Assembly (NCBI GenBank): GCA_963573385.1
Contig: CAUYLG010021491.1
Coordinates: forward strand, 62,001-126,000
From: Cacajao melanocephalus
Taxonomy: Eukaryota > Chordata > Mammalia > Primates > Pitheciidae
Length of the DNA: 64,000 bases
Reading direction: 5' to 3'
The translations under genes and the position numbers were made by a program. Below the pieces are notes generated by a model that was not told the DNA's origin, did not search any database, and saw nothing but the letters and a program-made list of their open reading frames with translations. Positions 35,818 to 46,665 of this stretch are shown here, in pieces (the first letter of the stretch is position 1; each line of letters begins with the position of its first letter).

Positions 35818-36924
35818 TGAGAGATGTGGGGAGCTGTACTCTTAGAAAGTGTCAGGATAGTATTTGTTGGTGTCAATAAGAGCTCTGCTTTGTCTCTACT
35901 TAAAAAAAAAGATTTTACTAGGGTCTTTGGCTTCTGGTATCATTGATGTTGGACCCATTACCATTCTTGTTTGTTAATGTTTCTTTTAAGTGTGCACAAG
36001 GTACTTGTGTGCCTTTCTGACACTTGGTAGTGAGATCTGTTTGCTTAGAACAAATGGAAATCAACTTTCGAATTCACATGCCTGAAGAAAACTCATCCTG
36101 ATAGCTGCTGGGGCAGATTCCAGCACACAAAAGATGAAAGAAAGCCAAGTGGGAGTTTTTTTTAACTACTAGGGGTAGAATAAGGAGATGGAGGGAATGC
36201 CTTCTTATAGTGCCAGATGAGACAAACAGGTGGCACAAGGAAGGAACAAATAAAGGATGAAGGGAAGAACAGCAGGTTAAGGCCTCAGGCAGAGCAAATA
36301 CAAGATTCAGCTGCTGCAGGTTCAAGCCTGAGGCAGGATAATAGAGCTGACTGTGGCAGGAAGAAAATCAGATCTGTCAACAGTACAGTTCATCCATGAA
36401 TGCATATGGGGAGAGGAGTACAAAAAGGACTGCAGGGCCTCTCCACATTACTGTTCAGCCTCGCCACCCATGAAAGCCACACTATCTCAGAAAGAGGCTC
36501 AGAACACCTGCATTATTAACTAGACATTACCGACGAACACAATGGCACCTACAAATGCATAAGTATCTTGACATCTTCTATTGTTTAAATATTTCTTTCC
36601 TGACTTCACACAGAAAAGAGATATCGGCAGTTGACCCCAAAAGCAAGCAAACACATCGCAACTGGAAAAAATATTAAGAGAAATAAAAATGTTTCATTTT
36701 TAGAAACATTTAGAAACATTTCATTTCCCTGTGAGGGGCCCTACATATAAATGAGGAAAAACCAATAACCTCCCTCTTCCACACAAATAAATCATCACAG
36801 AGCAAACCCCAACGCCTTCTGAAATGAAGACTGGCACTAAAAAATACAAATCCCTAAAAAATAGAAAATATGTGCAAAACCTATATAGATCAGGGAGAGA
36901 AACATGTTTTTCTTTTTCTTCTAG
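35818..36924. other. Unassigned
   Basis: No named repeat or gene. A local direct/inverted motif around 'agaaacattt' lies at 36690-36727. Frames 36074-36325 (minus) and 36217-36399 (plus) overlap on opposite strands and lack domains. Confidence 0.4.
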
Positions 36925-37057
36925 TACTTACTGCCTCCACATCCAGACACATTCAAGGGTTACAGAAACAAAAACTGCAAAGACCTCTCTGTCAAGGTGC
37001 CTTCCAGTGGGCACGAGCAGCTGTGAGGGCTGCTTGCAAGGCCTGGTCTCCAACCGG
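36925..37057 (+). other. Candidate 133-nt cryptic exon
   Basis: Left edge: a strong pyrimidine tract ending 'gtttttctttttcttctag'. Right edge: 'accgg' followed by 'gtaagc'. Two plus frames (36824-37096 and 36870-37061) run through it. No partner exon, promoter or polyA context supports it, and no domain is recognised. Confidence 0.22.
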
Positions 37058-37709
37058 GTAAGCCAACCACATGGAGCGACACTGACTTTCTTTTGAATTG
37101 CCCTCATCAAATTTCATGGCTAAACAGTTCTTCAAAATGCCCAGAGAAACCACCAGGTCTCTAAGTAAAGAAGAAGTAGTATTGAGTTTTGAAACACATA
37201 AAATTAGTTATGTTCTCATTGTTTTTCCACGAAAAATAAAAAAATGGAGAACATTTGTCTGACTAGCTAATTCTCCCCTACTCCACTCTACCACCTTTTC
37301 TCTGAGTCCTTCCCTTGCAAGTAGGGTCTCTGATGCTGGTCTTCAGTTTAACTCACAAGCCCCAAGAACAAGACTTCAGTCCTAGAAGTTTTTCTGTAGC
37401 CATTGGAAACTGCACACAACCCTGCAGGAAAAGGGGCCTTGAACCCACACTGCAGGAACTGCATGAGTGATGTTTCTGCCCCTACTCAGAGGCCAGTCAG
37501 AACAGGATGGGAAGAAACTTGAACAGAAACCACTTGGTGTGCATCTTGGGTGAGAGAGGTGAATACATTGCTGACATCCATCATCTTTGCCAGTGCCCCA
37601 GCAATCAGCCAGCCTACCTTGCTCCTTAACTCTCCTCCCTTAGGGTAATTAGAGTGTCTGTCATACCTTTTCCCTGTAATCCTAATACTCTAGAACTAGG
37701 TTGTGTTTT
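37058..37709. other. Unassigned
   Basis: No repeat or gene recognised. Confidence 0.45.
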
Positions 37710-37830
37710 TAGTATCAACCTTTCTGTATTATAGTTTAGGAAATTGGGCCTCAAGAGAGGTACATGAACTGGCGTAAAGTCACCACAAAGATAACTTCAC
37801 AATCAGGCACCAGATCTCAGGGACTTTCTT
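37710..37830 (-). mobile_element. MIR-like SINE fragment, antisense
   Basis: 'ttaggaaattgggcctcaag' (37736-37755) then 'agaggtacatgaactggcg' resemble the antisense MIR/MIR3 core. Confidence 0.5.
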
Positions 37831-37954
37831 TCCGTTGCTCCTTCAAGGGCACATAAGCAGGCTTCTGAGAATTTGAGCAAAAACACTCAGTTGTGCTTAG
37901 AGGTGGGGAGTTATGTCAAGCAAGAGAGGAGGAAGATTGGGTGGAATCTAGAAA
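37831..37954. other. Unassigned
   Basis: Nothing recognised between the MIR-like fragment and the following LTR. Confidence 0.4.
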
Positions 37955-38153
37955 GACCTAGGTAGACAGAATAATGCCCTGCAAAGGTGTGCATACCCTG
38001 ATCCTAGGAACCTGAGAATAGGTTACCTTACATGGCAAAGGAATTTGCAAATAACCTTAAGGTTGATGATCTGAAGTGAGATTATTCTGTATGATATAGG
38101 TGGGCCCAATCAAATCACATGAATCCTTACAGAGAACCTTTTCAGGCTGCATA

Positions 38154-38208
<55 letters not shown>

Positions 38209-38365
38209 CCAATATGGAGGAAGGGAGCAGCCCTCAGCAGCTGGATGTGGCAAAGAAACACAGTTCCCCTCCTAGAGACTCTAGAAGGAAATGCAGCCCT
38301 GTCAATATCTTGATTTTAGCCCAGAGACCTTGTCAGTTTTCCAGAAGAAATAAATGTTGAAAAAA
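37955..38365 (+). mobile_element. ERVL/MaLR-type LTR, sense, with embedded GA repeat
   Basis: LTR blocks: 'ataccctgatcctaggaacc' (37992-38011), 'ggttaccttacatggcaaag' (38021-38040), 'taggtgggcccaatcaaatc' (38097-38116), 'atcttgattttagcccagag' (38307-38326). A pure GA run interrupts it. Frames 38100-38360 and 38119-38313 are GA-driven artefacts with RE repeats. Confidence 0.72.
38160..38206. repeat. (AG)23 microsatellite
   Basis: Uninterrupted purine dinucleotide run from 38160 to 38206, seen directly, inside the LTR. Confidence 0.97.
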
Positions 38366-38367
38366 TT

Positions 38368-38725
38368 CATTTTATTGTTTACCAAGTGATTGCTATGTGC
38401 CAGGCACAGTCAGGTTGCTTCTTTTTTCTCTACGGTGTACATTAAGTGACAGCTATTCTGATGAGATAAAGCTAATAATAACAGCTACTGTTTGTTGAGA
38501 TTATGCTATGTACCAGTTACTGTGCTAAGCACTTTTCATACATTATCTCATTTAACCCTCAGAATAACCCATGAGGTTAGGTATATTTCCCAACATTTTC
38601 AAAATTCGAGCAAACTGGGGTTCAAACTTACTTGCTCGAAGTCACAGAACAATTAAATATCAGAGCTAGAATCCAAAATAGGTTTGCGTCATTCTAAAAC
38701 CTATGCTCTTGGGTTACCTAATTTT
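38368..38725 (-). mobile_element. L2 scrap plus MIR SINE, both antisense
   Basis: 38368-38412 ('gattgctatgtgccaggcac') is an L2-like scrap. From about 38475 a near-complete antisense MIR runs through 'tactgtgctaagcactttt', 'ctcatttaaccctcagaata' (38547-38566) and 'atcagagctagaatcc' to 38725. Confidence 0.8.
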
Positions 38726-38824
38726 CTTCCTACCTAGGATTTCCTGTGCAATGGGCACCATGGTCTTTCAAGGTAGTATCTACTAAATATGACCACAGTA
38801 CTTACATTTGAACTCAGGATGGTA
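38726..38824. other. Unassigned
   Basis: Short segment, nothing recognised. Confidence 0.4.
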
Positions 38825-39115
38825 GAGAATAGCCCACATGAAAACTGCTAGATATGGGCTGAAAACAAATAAACAAATGCAAAATACATTCTAAAGTGCA
38901 CATTGCCTGGGAGTGGAGGGGGGCCAGGAGAGGAGAGAAAGGCAGAAGCGGGAGATTGGAAAAGGTTAGGAAGAAGTGCTTGGTAGTGAAGGGTATGTTC
39001 ATTATCTTGATTGTAGGGATGATTTTATAAATGTTTTCCTGTGTCGAAACTTAACTATATACTTTAAATATGCACAGGTTATGATACTACAATAGAGCTG
39101 TAATAAAAATAATAC
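38825..39115 (+). mobile_element. Old L1 3' UTR end, sense
   Basis: 'cattgcctgggagtggaggg' (38901-38920), 'ttcattatcttgattgtagg' (38998-39017) and 'tatactttaaatatgcacag' (39058-39077) follow the 3' UTR order of old L1M elements. It ends at an A/T-rich tail. Confidence 0.72.
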
Positions 39116-39121
39116 ATATGT

Positions 39122-39580
39122 AACAGTCAGCTATGCTGCCTAACAAACCACCCCAAAACTCAGTGGCATAGAAGAACAATTTCTATAGCACATATTGACA
39201 TGGAACAACAATCAGTTTTCATAGCTCATATCACCATGAGTTGGCTGGAGTTCTGATCTAGGCAGGGCTCAGCTGGGGTAGCTTTTCTCCAATCTCTTTC
39301 ATCCTACTTGCCTCCATGGGCTGGCTAGGCATGAGTTTCTCATGGTCATGGTACACATGCAAAGGGGAAAGCAGAAACACAACAGAATATTTAAAGGCTT
39401 AGCTTGGAACTGGCTCATTGCCACTTTTACCTACATGTCATTTGTCAAAAACAAATCCTATGACTGAGCCCAAAGTTGGAGATGGAGAAGTGTTCTTTCC
39501 ACAACGAGGCTAAGGCAGAGCTGTAGATGCTGGGAGGAACAAAGAATCAGGGTCAATCATAAAATCTATCACAAAATGTA
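39122..39580 (-). mobile_element. Probable MaLR/ERVL-type LTR, antisense
   Basis: 'tgctgcctaacaaaccaccc' (39134-39153), 'aaaactcagtggcatagaag' (39155-39174), 'ggcagggctcagctggggta' (39260-39279) and a downstream order fit an old antisense LTR. The subfamily is not resolved. Confidence 0.6.
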
Positions 39581-39719
39581 AGAAACTCATACCCACAGGG
39601 CTACCAGAGATAGGGATGTCATCATCCAGACAGCAATCTGCTTTTCTGAAAGGCAGGGTTTGAGGACATCTATGGGCTCAGAAAACCAGGACCCTAAAAC
39701 ATAAAAAGAATATGACATT
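39581..39719. other. Unassigned
   Basis: Nothing recognised. Confidence 0.4.
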
Positions 39720-39899
39720 GCTTATAGTAGGGTATCTCTCTCTAAAGGAGTTAGTGGCATTCTCAGAAAAGTAAGTGACTCCCATGAGAGTTGGGACATA
39801 ATATGGGACCATGGTAGTAGGGACAAAACAGAAGTCCATTTTGGGGAAAGAATATTAAAGTGTTATTGTCTTAGAAATTTGATGAGTAAAATGCATTAC

Positions 39900-40680
39900 C
39901 AAAAGTAATTAAAGCAACATGAAGGAATCAACGTTCCCTGGTTAATTTATTCCAAGCAAAGAGAAAATCTTGGGACTAAATTTAATGTTGGAACCTTTTA
40001 AGTAAGTTTGCCTTTCTTGAACTGGAGCTAATTTGTATAGTTTGGATTGTCCTGAAAGTTCCCTTTGTCATCAGTGACTTAAAAATACTGCTACTGGGCA
40101 AAAGAAATCAATGATCTCTACATTGCAGGCTGAGTGATTACATAATAATGATTTGCATTAATGAAAAGACAAGTTGGTCCAGATCCAGATGTGCCAGTGA
40201 CCACAGTTCCCTGCGATGTCTAAGCAGAATGCTGAGGTTGGAGAAATTTCAGCATTGGTTGTGAGACAAAATGACTGGTTAAAAAGCCTTTCCTAATCAG
40301 CATCACTTAATAGCTCTTTAATGACTGACTCATCATTTTTCTCCAAGTAAAAGTAAATTTAAATTTCAAAATAAAGCAAATTTTACTTATATCTGTGGCA
40401 CAGAAGCAGATGTTTCCCTGACATGTGCACACAAGCTGTTGACTGTGACCTTGCAGGATAAAGCAGTTTTGAAAATTAGCTTTCGTCTTCCAATCTGGGG
40501 AAAACAATGCTGCAGTGAAGATTTAATAAAAAAGTCATAGCTTCTCACAGAAGCTTATTTCAGCAAAGTAAACTATTAATTAGAATAACAAATGTCAGCT
40601 GTTTCAGAGGCTGACAGTTAACACAACACAGCATTTGCTTACCTTGATGTACAGGATGCATGGGACACTGGAGGGATCCA
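39900..40680. promoter_or_regulatory. Candidate enhancer-type block with octamer motif
   Basis: AT-rich, repeat-free, with 'gatttgcattaatgaaaaga' at 40150-40169. This contains an exact POU octamer core 'atttgcat' (40151-40158) fused to a TAAT core. Regulatory function is inferred from motif texture only. Confidence 0.28.
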
Positions 40681-41765
40681 TAATTCATTCCAGGTATGGT
40701 TCTCTTATGCCCTAATATAGTGATAACAGGGTGATAAATTAGCTCTCATTCAGCAGTTTCATTAGCAAAAGTACTTGGAGACTTGGGGAAAACCTACCTA
40801 GAGAGGGCCTTTTGGCAGACTGGAGGAATGTACACCTGAACACTTTGAATGAAAGTTTCATGGAATTCCTGGAAAACTTGAGTACTGAGAGAAACAGGTG
40901 GGGAAAATGTAAAACTAGGTGAGAGAAAGACTAAGAGATACAGCTTGCCAGAGCAGTGCATTACGATCTGCTTTTGGCCACAGTGGGAAAAGATTATTAA
41001 GTAGGGGAAAGACCATATCACCCCCAAGAGAGCAGAAATGGGAAAGGTTAGGGAAAAATGAGAGGGTCAGGTTTTAAAGACAGGGGAGAAAGGGCAGGCC
41101 AGGAAGGCAGAGAAATTAAGAAACCTCTTCAACCTTCTCTAAAGTCAATAATTTAGAAGGGGTTTTGGAGCAGACCAGGCCCAAGTACAACACATGGGGA
41201 AATTTATTTTAAGCTGTTTCCTAATATGATTATGTAGGTGAGAATGATAAGTAAAAAAAAAAGCTACATCCACTCTATGAGGCATGCTGGTGGGGAAATC
41301 TGTTTTAGGATTTTTCTATTCAGATAGACAGCTCAGTAACACATCTATTGTAAAATGAAAGAGGGAAGAAAAGTCCCTGGAGTTAAGATACCCTGTAAAA
41401 ATGTGTATTGAAAGCCTGAAGGAGCAGTAGCTGGAAATGGAGAGGTAACCTGGAGGAAGTGTCTGGGCAAAGCAGATTAAAGGGGAGGTGGGAATGGGTG
41501 GGTATGTTGAGTGGTGATGAAGGAAAAGCAGTTTACTCTCAAGATAGGTGCATTTGGGGAGACACAGAGCTCTTCAAGACTAGCTCTGCTACTTCACTGG
41601 ACGTATCAGAAGGCAGAACAAAAGCACATATTCCAGAGTGCAGGTGTTTCATTCTTCTTTTTAAAATAAAAGAAATGTAAAGAAAAGTAAAGAAATACAA
41701 AAACAGGAACCATGAGGTGCCAGTTACTCATTTTCTTACAAAACCCATGAATGGCCAATGAGGTT

Positions 41766-41791
41766 TTTTTTTTTTTCTTTTCTTTTCTTTA
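41766..41791. repeat. T-rich pyrimidine run
   Basis: A T run followed by 'cttttcttttcttt'. No attached Alu or L1 body is seen, so it is not an obvious retroposon tail. Confidence 0.85.
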
Positions 41792-41849
41792 TTTCTGGGA
41801 TTGTTTTAATCTGTTCTTATGGTTGGGACACAAACATTTAAAACTCAGT

Positions 41850-42570
41850 TATTACCATTTCTACTGTAGTCAAAACTTACTGTATCATTAAGTGTGATCC
41901 AGTTCGCTGGTCCAAAATGAACCAATAACAGAGTCCAGAGCAAGCTTTGTGCACAGCTCCCGTTCTTCATTATTCTCTCTTTCCTCATTGGCCTGGGAAC
42001 TCCTGCTAAGGCATAGGTTGTAGATAAAATGTATTTGGCATTCATAAAAATGAAGTACATGACAGACATACAAACGAGACTTTTGGTCATGGATATCAGC
42101 TTCAATCAAGCTAAAAAGCCTGCCCCAAATTAATGACCGAAATCAAATGCAAGGCAGAAAAGGTGAACAAGTTTGGATGAAGTCCTATCTGACCCTTTAT
42201 TAAAAATACACAGCAAGCAGAATCTTTTCAAAAGATCCCAGAGTCAGCAACCTTCACCCAGATGTTTTTTTGTCAGATGCCAGTGTTCTTAGGTATTGAG
42301 CCTTTCTAAGTATGATAAGACTGTGTCGTGAGTAGAAATGAGGAAGGACTTGGCGCTCATGGGAGGCCTTCTGCAGGCGTCAAACTCTGCAGGGTCTGCA
42401 GGGCCAACTGCTAGCCCACGTTGGATCTACCAAACAGTGATATCAGCTTTTGTATCCAGGGTGAATCTGACATGGGCTTCATGCCTATTTTCAAAAGAAT
42501 CTTATCCACACATATTCCAATGTAAGAAATTCCTTCACTGCATGGTCCTAATTTTCTCGCCACCATGGGA
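41850..42570. other. Repeat-free block with opposed short frames
   Basis: Minus frames 41845-42105 and 41888-42109 and plus frame 42338-42577 show no domain. The segment is unique-looking and might be constrained non-coding DNA. Confidence 0.35.
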
Positions 42571-42892
42571 GTTTTAAGGAAAGTGAGGTCTAGACAATGT
42601 TATTACAAACTCCTCTTGTACTAGAGAGAATCTATATTTCCATACGAATCTACTGAAAGCAACCTAATCAAGGGCAGCCAGTATTGAATCATTTCTGCTT
42701 CCTCCTTTTGTCTCCCCTGCAAATGTTTCTGTGACACTAAGTTGTCCTATTTGATGGGCAAATTTGCTTCTGTGCGATGTTGCCATTAGCACTTGTCTCC
42801 GACGTTCTTCTTCTCCCTCAAGGGGCTTTTCCACCAGAGTTCAAATCTATGGCAAAGCACAAGCTGCAACTCTAATGCTCAGTAAGATATGC

Positions 42893-42911
42893 AAAAAAAA
42901 AAAAAAAAAAA
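42893..42911. repeat. Poly-A run
   Basis: Nineteen or more uninterrupted A with no recognisable retroposon upstream and no paired direct repeat noticed. Confidence 0.9.
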
Positions 42912-42924
42912 ACAAGTTGGAATG

Positions 42925-43160
42925 CCATTGAAAAACTAGGACATGGCTATCTTTGTATTGAGTTTATTTAGGGAGAAAAACTGAATTCTGTCACTGCTGC
43001 AGCTTGTGGATGCTTCACCTCCTGTAATCGCCAAGGAATTAATGTCATTTAATAGCCACAACAATAAATATAGCCTTGACAAGGTGATTATCCCATAAGA
43101 CTAAAATCATGATGCAGCATAAATCAATACCAGCCCTAAGTATGTCTCCAAAAGGGGTAT
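42925..43160. promoter_or_regulatory. Candidate conserved non-coding block
   Basis: Repeat-free, with 'caacaataaatatagccttg' (43059-43078) offering SOX/FOX-like cores and 'ggaattaatgtcatttaata' (43034-43053) a TAAT-type core. Inference from texture only. Confidence 0.28.
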
Positions 43161-44439
43161 ATATTTCTACATTCACTGCTAGATGTTGAACTAATTTTGG
43201 AATTAGAAGCTGTATGAAATGCAAAAGCTATTTTTCTAAGTGAAAAATTACAGAATATGTATGATGATCACTCAGAATATATATTGCTCATAAAATGAGT
43301 AGAAGGAAAGTAGTCAAACTTTTAAAGCTAGTTCAAGTACAAATCTCTGTTCCTAAGGGCATGCTTCTCTCCACTCTCACCCCAGGTCCTCTGATTTTCC
43401 TGTCTGCCCATTGTGGCCCATCATCAGCCCATCTGAGACTAACTTGTCCTTATAGGGACTAGCCCTTTCAGCCACCTCTGCTAAAGCAACCCAATGGATT
43501 CAACCGCTTAAGACAGCTCTGCCTGGTGCAAAGGCACCTTAAAGTCTGTGTGGCTGGAGTTGAATATACAGAAAAAGAAGATATTGATCAGGAGCAATTT
43601 GGCTTAGCTCATCAGGGGAAGCTTCCCCAGAGACATGGGCACATCTAGATTTTAAAGGTCAGTATTAGCAATTCACAGCCCTCCTTTAACTAAGGGTATC
43701 CTATTTTCTGGAAGTCTGGGTTCTGTGCCTTTCAACCAGTCCCTCCCTCCAACTTCCTTGGAGGTGAACTGCTCCTCAGCCCTCTCTGGCAGCCCTGTAC
43801 AGGCACAGGAAGACTCTCTTACACCTGGCTCCCCTGAGCTGAATAGCCTTGTGGATGCTACGCCCCTCTCAACCTCCAGAGCAGCTCTTGCTTAGTGAAG
43901 AGTGCCCTAAAAAAACCATTTAAAGTCTTAACATATGAAGTGCCTTCTCTCAGAGCTGAGTTTCCCACTGCCAGATAAGTGCCGCCTTAACTACATTTTT
44001 GTGAAGTAGCTGCAGTGGCACTCAATAGCTGATTATGTTAATCCTTTAGGGATATTCGAGAAAATATCTGCCTCTTCTTCCTATAGGAGAGTAATCAAGA
44101 TTTGATGCAGGTATCAACCACCTGACAGGCCTTCTAACTTATATGTTCTCAGTGTGCCAAATATTGTATTTTTACTTTTCAATATTGTACATTATTTTCC
44201 TTCTTTGTTCCCATCCTCTGTAGTGCACACAAAGATTTCCTTAGTCACAAAGGATTAAATAATTCACCTATGAAAAATCCTTTTAAAGCATCAGTGCCTG
44301 TCTTGAAAATTGCTTTCCCTCCCTGTCTTAACAAAAATAAAATAAAAGTAACAGAACAAAGAACAATGTTAATCTTTTGATAACTGACTCTATCTTTTAC
44401 TGGATTTTCTCCTGTGATTATTTAATACATCTCTAGTTA

Positions 44440-45430
44440 ATTTCAAACAATTTGTGTTTTCAGCACACATCCCTAACCAGAGACAAGTTGTCCAAGCAGC
44501 AGGGCTGGGAAGGGCTGTTTTGGTGGAAACAAAACCCTAACACAATAATGAATACAGCCCAAGCATACTGTTCAAAAACGAAATTGGCATTATTTATTTT
44601 GACAAAGAGACAAATGTACTGGTGGCTTCATTTACCACACAGAGCTCTTACAGAAAGTCTGTTCGAAAAGAGACAGATAACTTCCTACTCTGATGGACCT
44701 ATCGGTAGGAATTTTATTTGTGTCTTCCTGTAAATGCAGGAGAGCTTAGCTATTGATGACTTTAATTCTACAGGCACCGGCGGTTTGTATTTAGCCTGAG
44801 AAATAAAATTAGCCAGTTCATCTGATGGGCCCGACAGGCTTAGCTGTGCTGCAGAAGGCCAGAGTACAATGTGATTACATGCTCATTCTGGAACCTCTTC
44901 CCCTTCTCATCCCCTCACCCCCCTTCTTTTCACAAATGCAGAGAATTCAACAGATGTACACTACTTCCTTCATTATTCAGGCTAATACTTGCAACTATTG
45001 ATTCAGTCAGTGCTGTCGAGGTTGTAAAAATCTGTATTAACACATGGGTTCAACGGAAAAATATTTATTTAATGCTTTTGTTTACTCTTCTGCCTGCTTC
45101 TGATACTGGGAAACATGCAGGGAAAGGAGAGGCCCCAGCTGGGCTCTGTCTGGCTTCTTCTTGGGTTAATCACATTTCACACGTCCCTATTTCTGGCAGA
45201 TGCAGCACCTGACCTCCCCTTTGTCCCTCTCTGGATGAAAGTGTGAGGCTCCATAATTTCCCTCAGGCACAAAAACAGTTTGCTTTCCTGCTGGAGGTGA
45301 AAGTGACTTCCAGAGCAGGCACAGCTGGGGCTTTTATCTCCCCTTCAGCCAGGGCCGGGTGGCTGAGCTCTTTCACTTTGCATGAAAATAAAGCTGAAAT
45401 TGGAGCCGCTTGATTTGGCTGTTCATGAAA
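44440..45430. promoter_or_regulatory. Candidate conserved non-coding / enhancer block, strongest of the set
   Basis: Nearly 1 kb without repeats, combining AT-rich homeodomain-like stretches with surviving CpGs ('ggcaccggcggtttgtattt' at 44774-44793). It also holds a 'cactttgcatgaaaataaag' segment (45374-45393) with an octamer-like core. The plus frames 44452-44733 and 44871-45212 show no domain. Conservation has not been tested. Confidence 0.33.
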
Positions 45431-46544
45431 TGGGGGGCAGGGGTGGGGGTGAAAGGAACCTTAGGGGCTTGGTTCACCGAGTAGGAATTAGGTTGGGTGT
45501 CAAGCGGACTCCTTGGGAAGGAGGTGACAAGTGCTCGTGAAGGGGGCTGCGCTGAGCCGCTAACGCAATTGAAGCCAAAGAAACGTTCTTTGCAGGAGTG
45601 AGTGTGGGCACGGCTGTGAGAGCTGCAGGAACTGCCTTAAGGGTAGGAGGTGGAAGGGACAGGTCTGTGACAGGAACTTGCAGGAGCTCACTTACCGGGG
45701 GGCACTGCTCACTCCAGCTCCAGTGATTTATCTGAGAAGCATTTCCCTCCCCTTTTCCTTCCCCACTGTTTTAAATGCTCAGTAGCTGGCTGACCCTTGC
45801 TCTCCATGGGTCTGCCTGCTGCGAAGTCAGTGGCTGTTCTCTGTGGGACTGAAGTCAGCAGATCCATTAGGTTGACTCATGGTGATGGAAAGATCCGTGG
45901 CCATTTGGGTTAGGGTAACATTTATGTTTGGACACGCTATGATTACTGGCAGGCTCCTGGGTTGCTTGGGAAATGTTCTGGGAGCTGGGGCTGCTGAGAA
46001 CCTGCCTGAAAGAGTGTACAGGGGTGAGAGGAAAACCATGACAGGGAATGAGCCCAAGTGGCAGCTCAATGTTGGAGATGGCGCCGAGTGGCAGCCACTC
46101 GTAGGCACCTGGCAGCAGAAAGCTATGTCCTAAGGTATTCTACCGACATCTACCAGAGCAGCTGGCACCTGGTGGAAGGCAGATGGTGTTGGATCCCCCA
46201 AGTGTCACTGTCTAGCAAGATGCCATGTCCACTGATTAAAAATAATTAAACATTCCTTCCTCTGGTGAAGGAGAATGGCACGCACACCAGGCAGGGAGGT
46301 TGACAATGGCATTACACAGCAAGACATGGCAGCAGCAGCGAGTGCCCAGGGTAGCAGGTGCGTCTGGCTTGGAGAAGGTGGGATGGGAGTGGGGGGCCCA
46401 GGTTAGCAATGACAGCAGAAAGAGTTTAGTGAGGATGCATATGCATGAGAGATGCATGAACGGGATCATGTTGGAGGACTTTCTACTGTTCATCTTCGTT
46501 TATGGAGAATGCTTTCCAATTTCTGAAAGGAAATAACAAATGTT

Positions 46545-46665
46545 ATGTTCATGACCCAATCAACATGCACTGATCACCTAATAATACATGTTTTTATACT
46601 AGGTGCTAGGACAAAATACATTAATAGATGGTGTCTATGTCTTAATTGTACTTACTTTAGTTGAA
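46545..46665 (-). mobile_element. L2 LINE fragment, antisense
   Basis: 'tgcactgatcacctaataat' (46566-46585) and 'ttatactaggtgctaggaca' (46594-46613) match the terminal L2 3' region in antisense. Confidence 0.6.

Larger units (their letters stand above)
39720..46540. other. Repeat-poor interval (~6.8 kb), no gene
   Basis: I recognise no Alu, L1, L2, MIR, LTR or DNA transposon here, in contrast to the rest of the window. Only a T-rich run (41766-41791) and an A-run (42893-42911) stand out. Frames are short and without domains. GC rises towards 45.4-46.4 kb. Four sub-blocks that look most like regulatory DNA are listed separately. Confidence 0.6.

Noticed and set aside
38100..38360. Frame with Arg-Glu repeats
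   Set aside because: The repeat is the translation of the (AG)23 microsatellite inside an LTR.
45680..45700. Minus-strand splice donor (GTAAGTG) near 45695
   Set aside because: The donor is strong alone, but I found no convincing acceptor at exon distance on the minus strand.
45440..45720. Possible CpG island or promoter
   Set aside because: Several CpGs and higher GC are visible, but density is far from an island and no TATA, initiator or first-exon structure is evident.
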